This document shows positions 5,789 through 6,080 of a stretch of DNA of 6,080 nt, piece by piece. The stretch is from Burkholderiales bacterium (GTDB taxonomy: Bacteria; Pseudomonadota; Gammaproteobacteria; Burkholderiales; Usitatibacteraceae). A model generated the notes under the pieces. The model saw only the letters and a list, made by a program, of their open reading frames with translations, searched no databases and was not told the DNA's origin. Where the stretch lies: the NCBI GenBank assembly GCA_026786225.1, contig JAJAYN010000123.1, forward strand, positions 1-6,080, in the 5' to 3' direction. The translations under genes were made by a program, and so were the position numbers. The first letter of the stretch is position 1. Each line of letters begins with the position of its first letter.

Positions 5789-6080
5789 GTGAACAGCATT
5801 AATCTTACCAATCATTTTCTCATCGCCATGCCCGGTATGGCCGACCCGTATTTCTCCAAGACCCTGACGCTCATCTGTGAGCATTCCGAACGAGGCGCAA
5901 TCGGTCTGGTCATCAACAAACCCATCGACGTCACACTCGGCAGTCTGTTTGAGCAGGTCAATATCGAGCTCCACGATGATGCGCTGCGCATGGAGCCGGT
6001 GCATTTCGGCGGGCCGGTGATGGTGGATCGTGGGTTTGTATTGCACCAGCCGCTGGGTGAGTGGAGTTCCACCCTCAAGA
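5789..6080 (+). CDS. algH: UPF0301 / AlgH (YqgE) family protein, N-terminal part (runs off right edge)
   Basis: 97 codons are visible and the frame is open at the window edge. Family landmarks are clear: NHFLIAMPGMADPYF (8-22), CEH (30-32), GAIGLVINKP (36-45), HFGGPV (72-77) and RGFVLHQP (81-88). The family is widespread in Proteobacteria. Its biochemical role is not firmly known, though it was named for an effect on alginate regulation in Pseudomonas. In Betaproteobacteria it typically precedes ruvX/yqgF and pyr genes, which would lie beyond this window (established pattern, not seen here). The GTG at 5789-5791 is chosen because the conserved LTNHFLIAMP block begins five residues in and relatives start just before it. 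An in-frame GTG at 5759 would add ten residues. No Shine-Dalgarno is visible before either, and the -10 box ends only eight bases before the chosen start. Confidence 0.93.
   Translation, partial: MNSINLTNHFLIAMPGMADPYFSKTLTLICEHSERGAIGLVINKPIDVTLGSLFEQVNIELHDDALRMEPVHFGGPVMVDRGFVLHQPLGEWSSTLK

Overview
The window looks like a piece of a proteobacterial, most likely betaproteobacterial, chromosome. The reasons are the fairly GC-rich coding style, an algH/yqgE gene beside a class I photolyase, and a palindromic repeat of the kind whose in-frame translation gives 'PSTSSGRTE', which is common in environmental Betaproteobacteria. This placement is inference; no ribosomal or other marker gene is present.

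Layout, left to right. (1) 1-328, minus: the N-terminal part of an unrecognised membrane-anchored protein, with its own good promoter candidate at 371-399. (2) 610-2414, minus: a two-gene phosphonate/phosphite-type ABC uptake operon, phnD (binding protein, GTG start) then phnE (permease). No ATPase gene (phnC) is present in the window. (3) 2415-4295: an accessory stretch. It holds an intergenic region with hairpins, a wrecked DNA adenine methyltransferase gene (internal out-of-frame deletion, nonsense codon, REP-like doublet inserted in frame), a small AbrB/VapB-type antitoxin gene without a toxin partner, and a palindrome upstream of that antitoxin. (4) 4296-5741, minus: an intact class I photolyase with all expected flavin and electron-transfer residues. 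(5) 5789-6080, plus: the N-terminal part of algH/yqgE, divergent from the photolyase and running off the right edge. Its -10 box lies so close to the GTG start that the message may be leaderless.

Three related hairpin-forming elements sharing the core CCAGCACTGGCGCGG (533-586, 2552-2608, 4244-4297) lie in three different intergenic gaps, each downstream of a minus-strand gene. They are the most noteworthy structure not explained by genes. Two are nearly perfect terminal hairpins and may act as terminators or as a small REP/MITE-like family. The third keeps one arm but has a different inner stem.

I do not see a convincing new multi-gene system. The region between phnD and the photolyase reads as a decaying accessory island (restriction-modification remnant plus orphan antitoxin). 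It may have displaced the missing phnC, but this window alone cannot show that.
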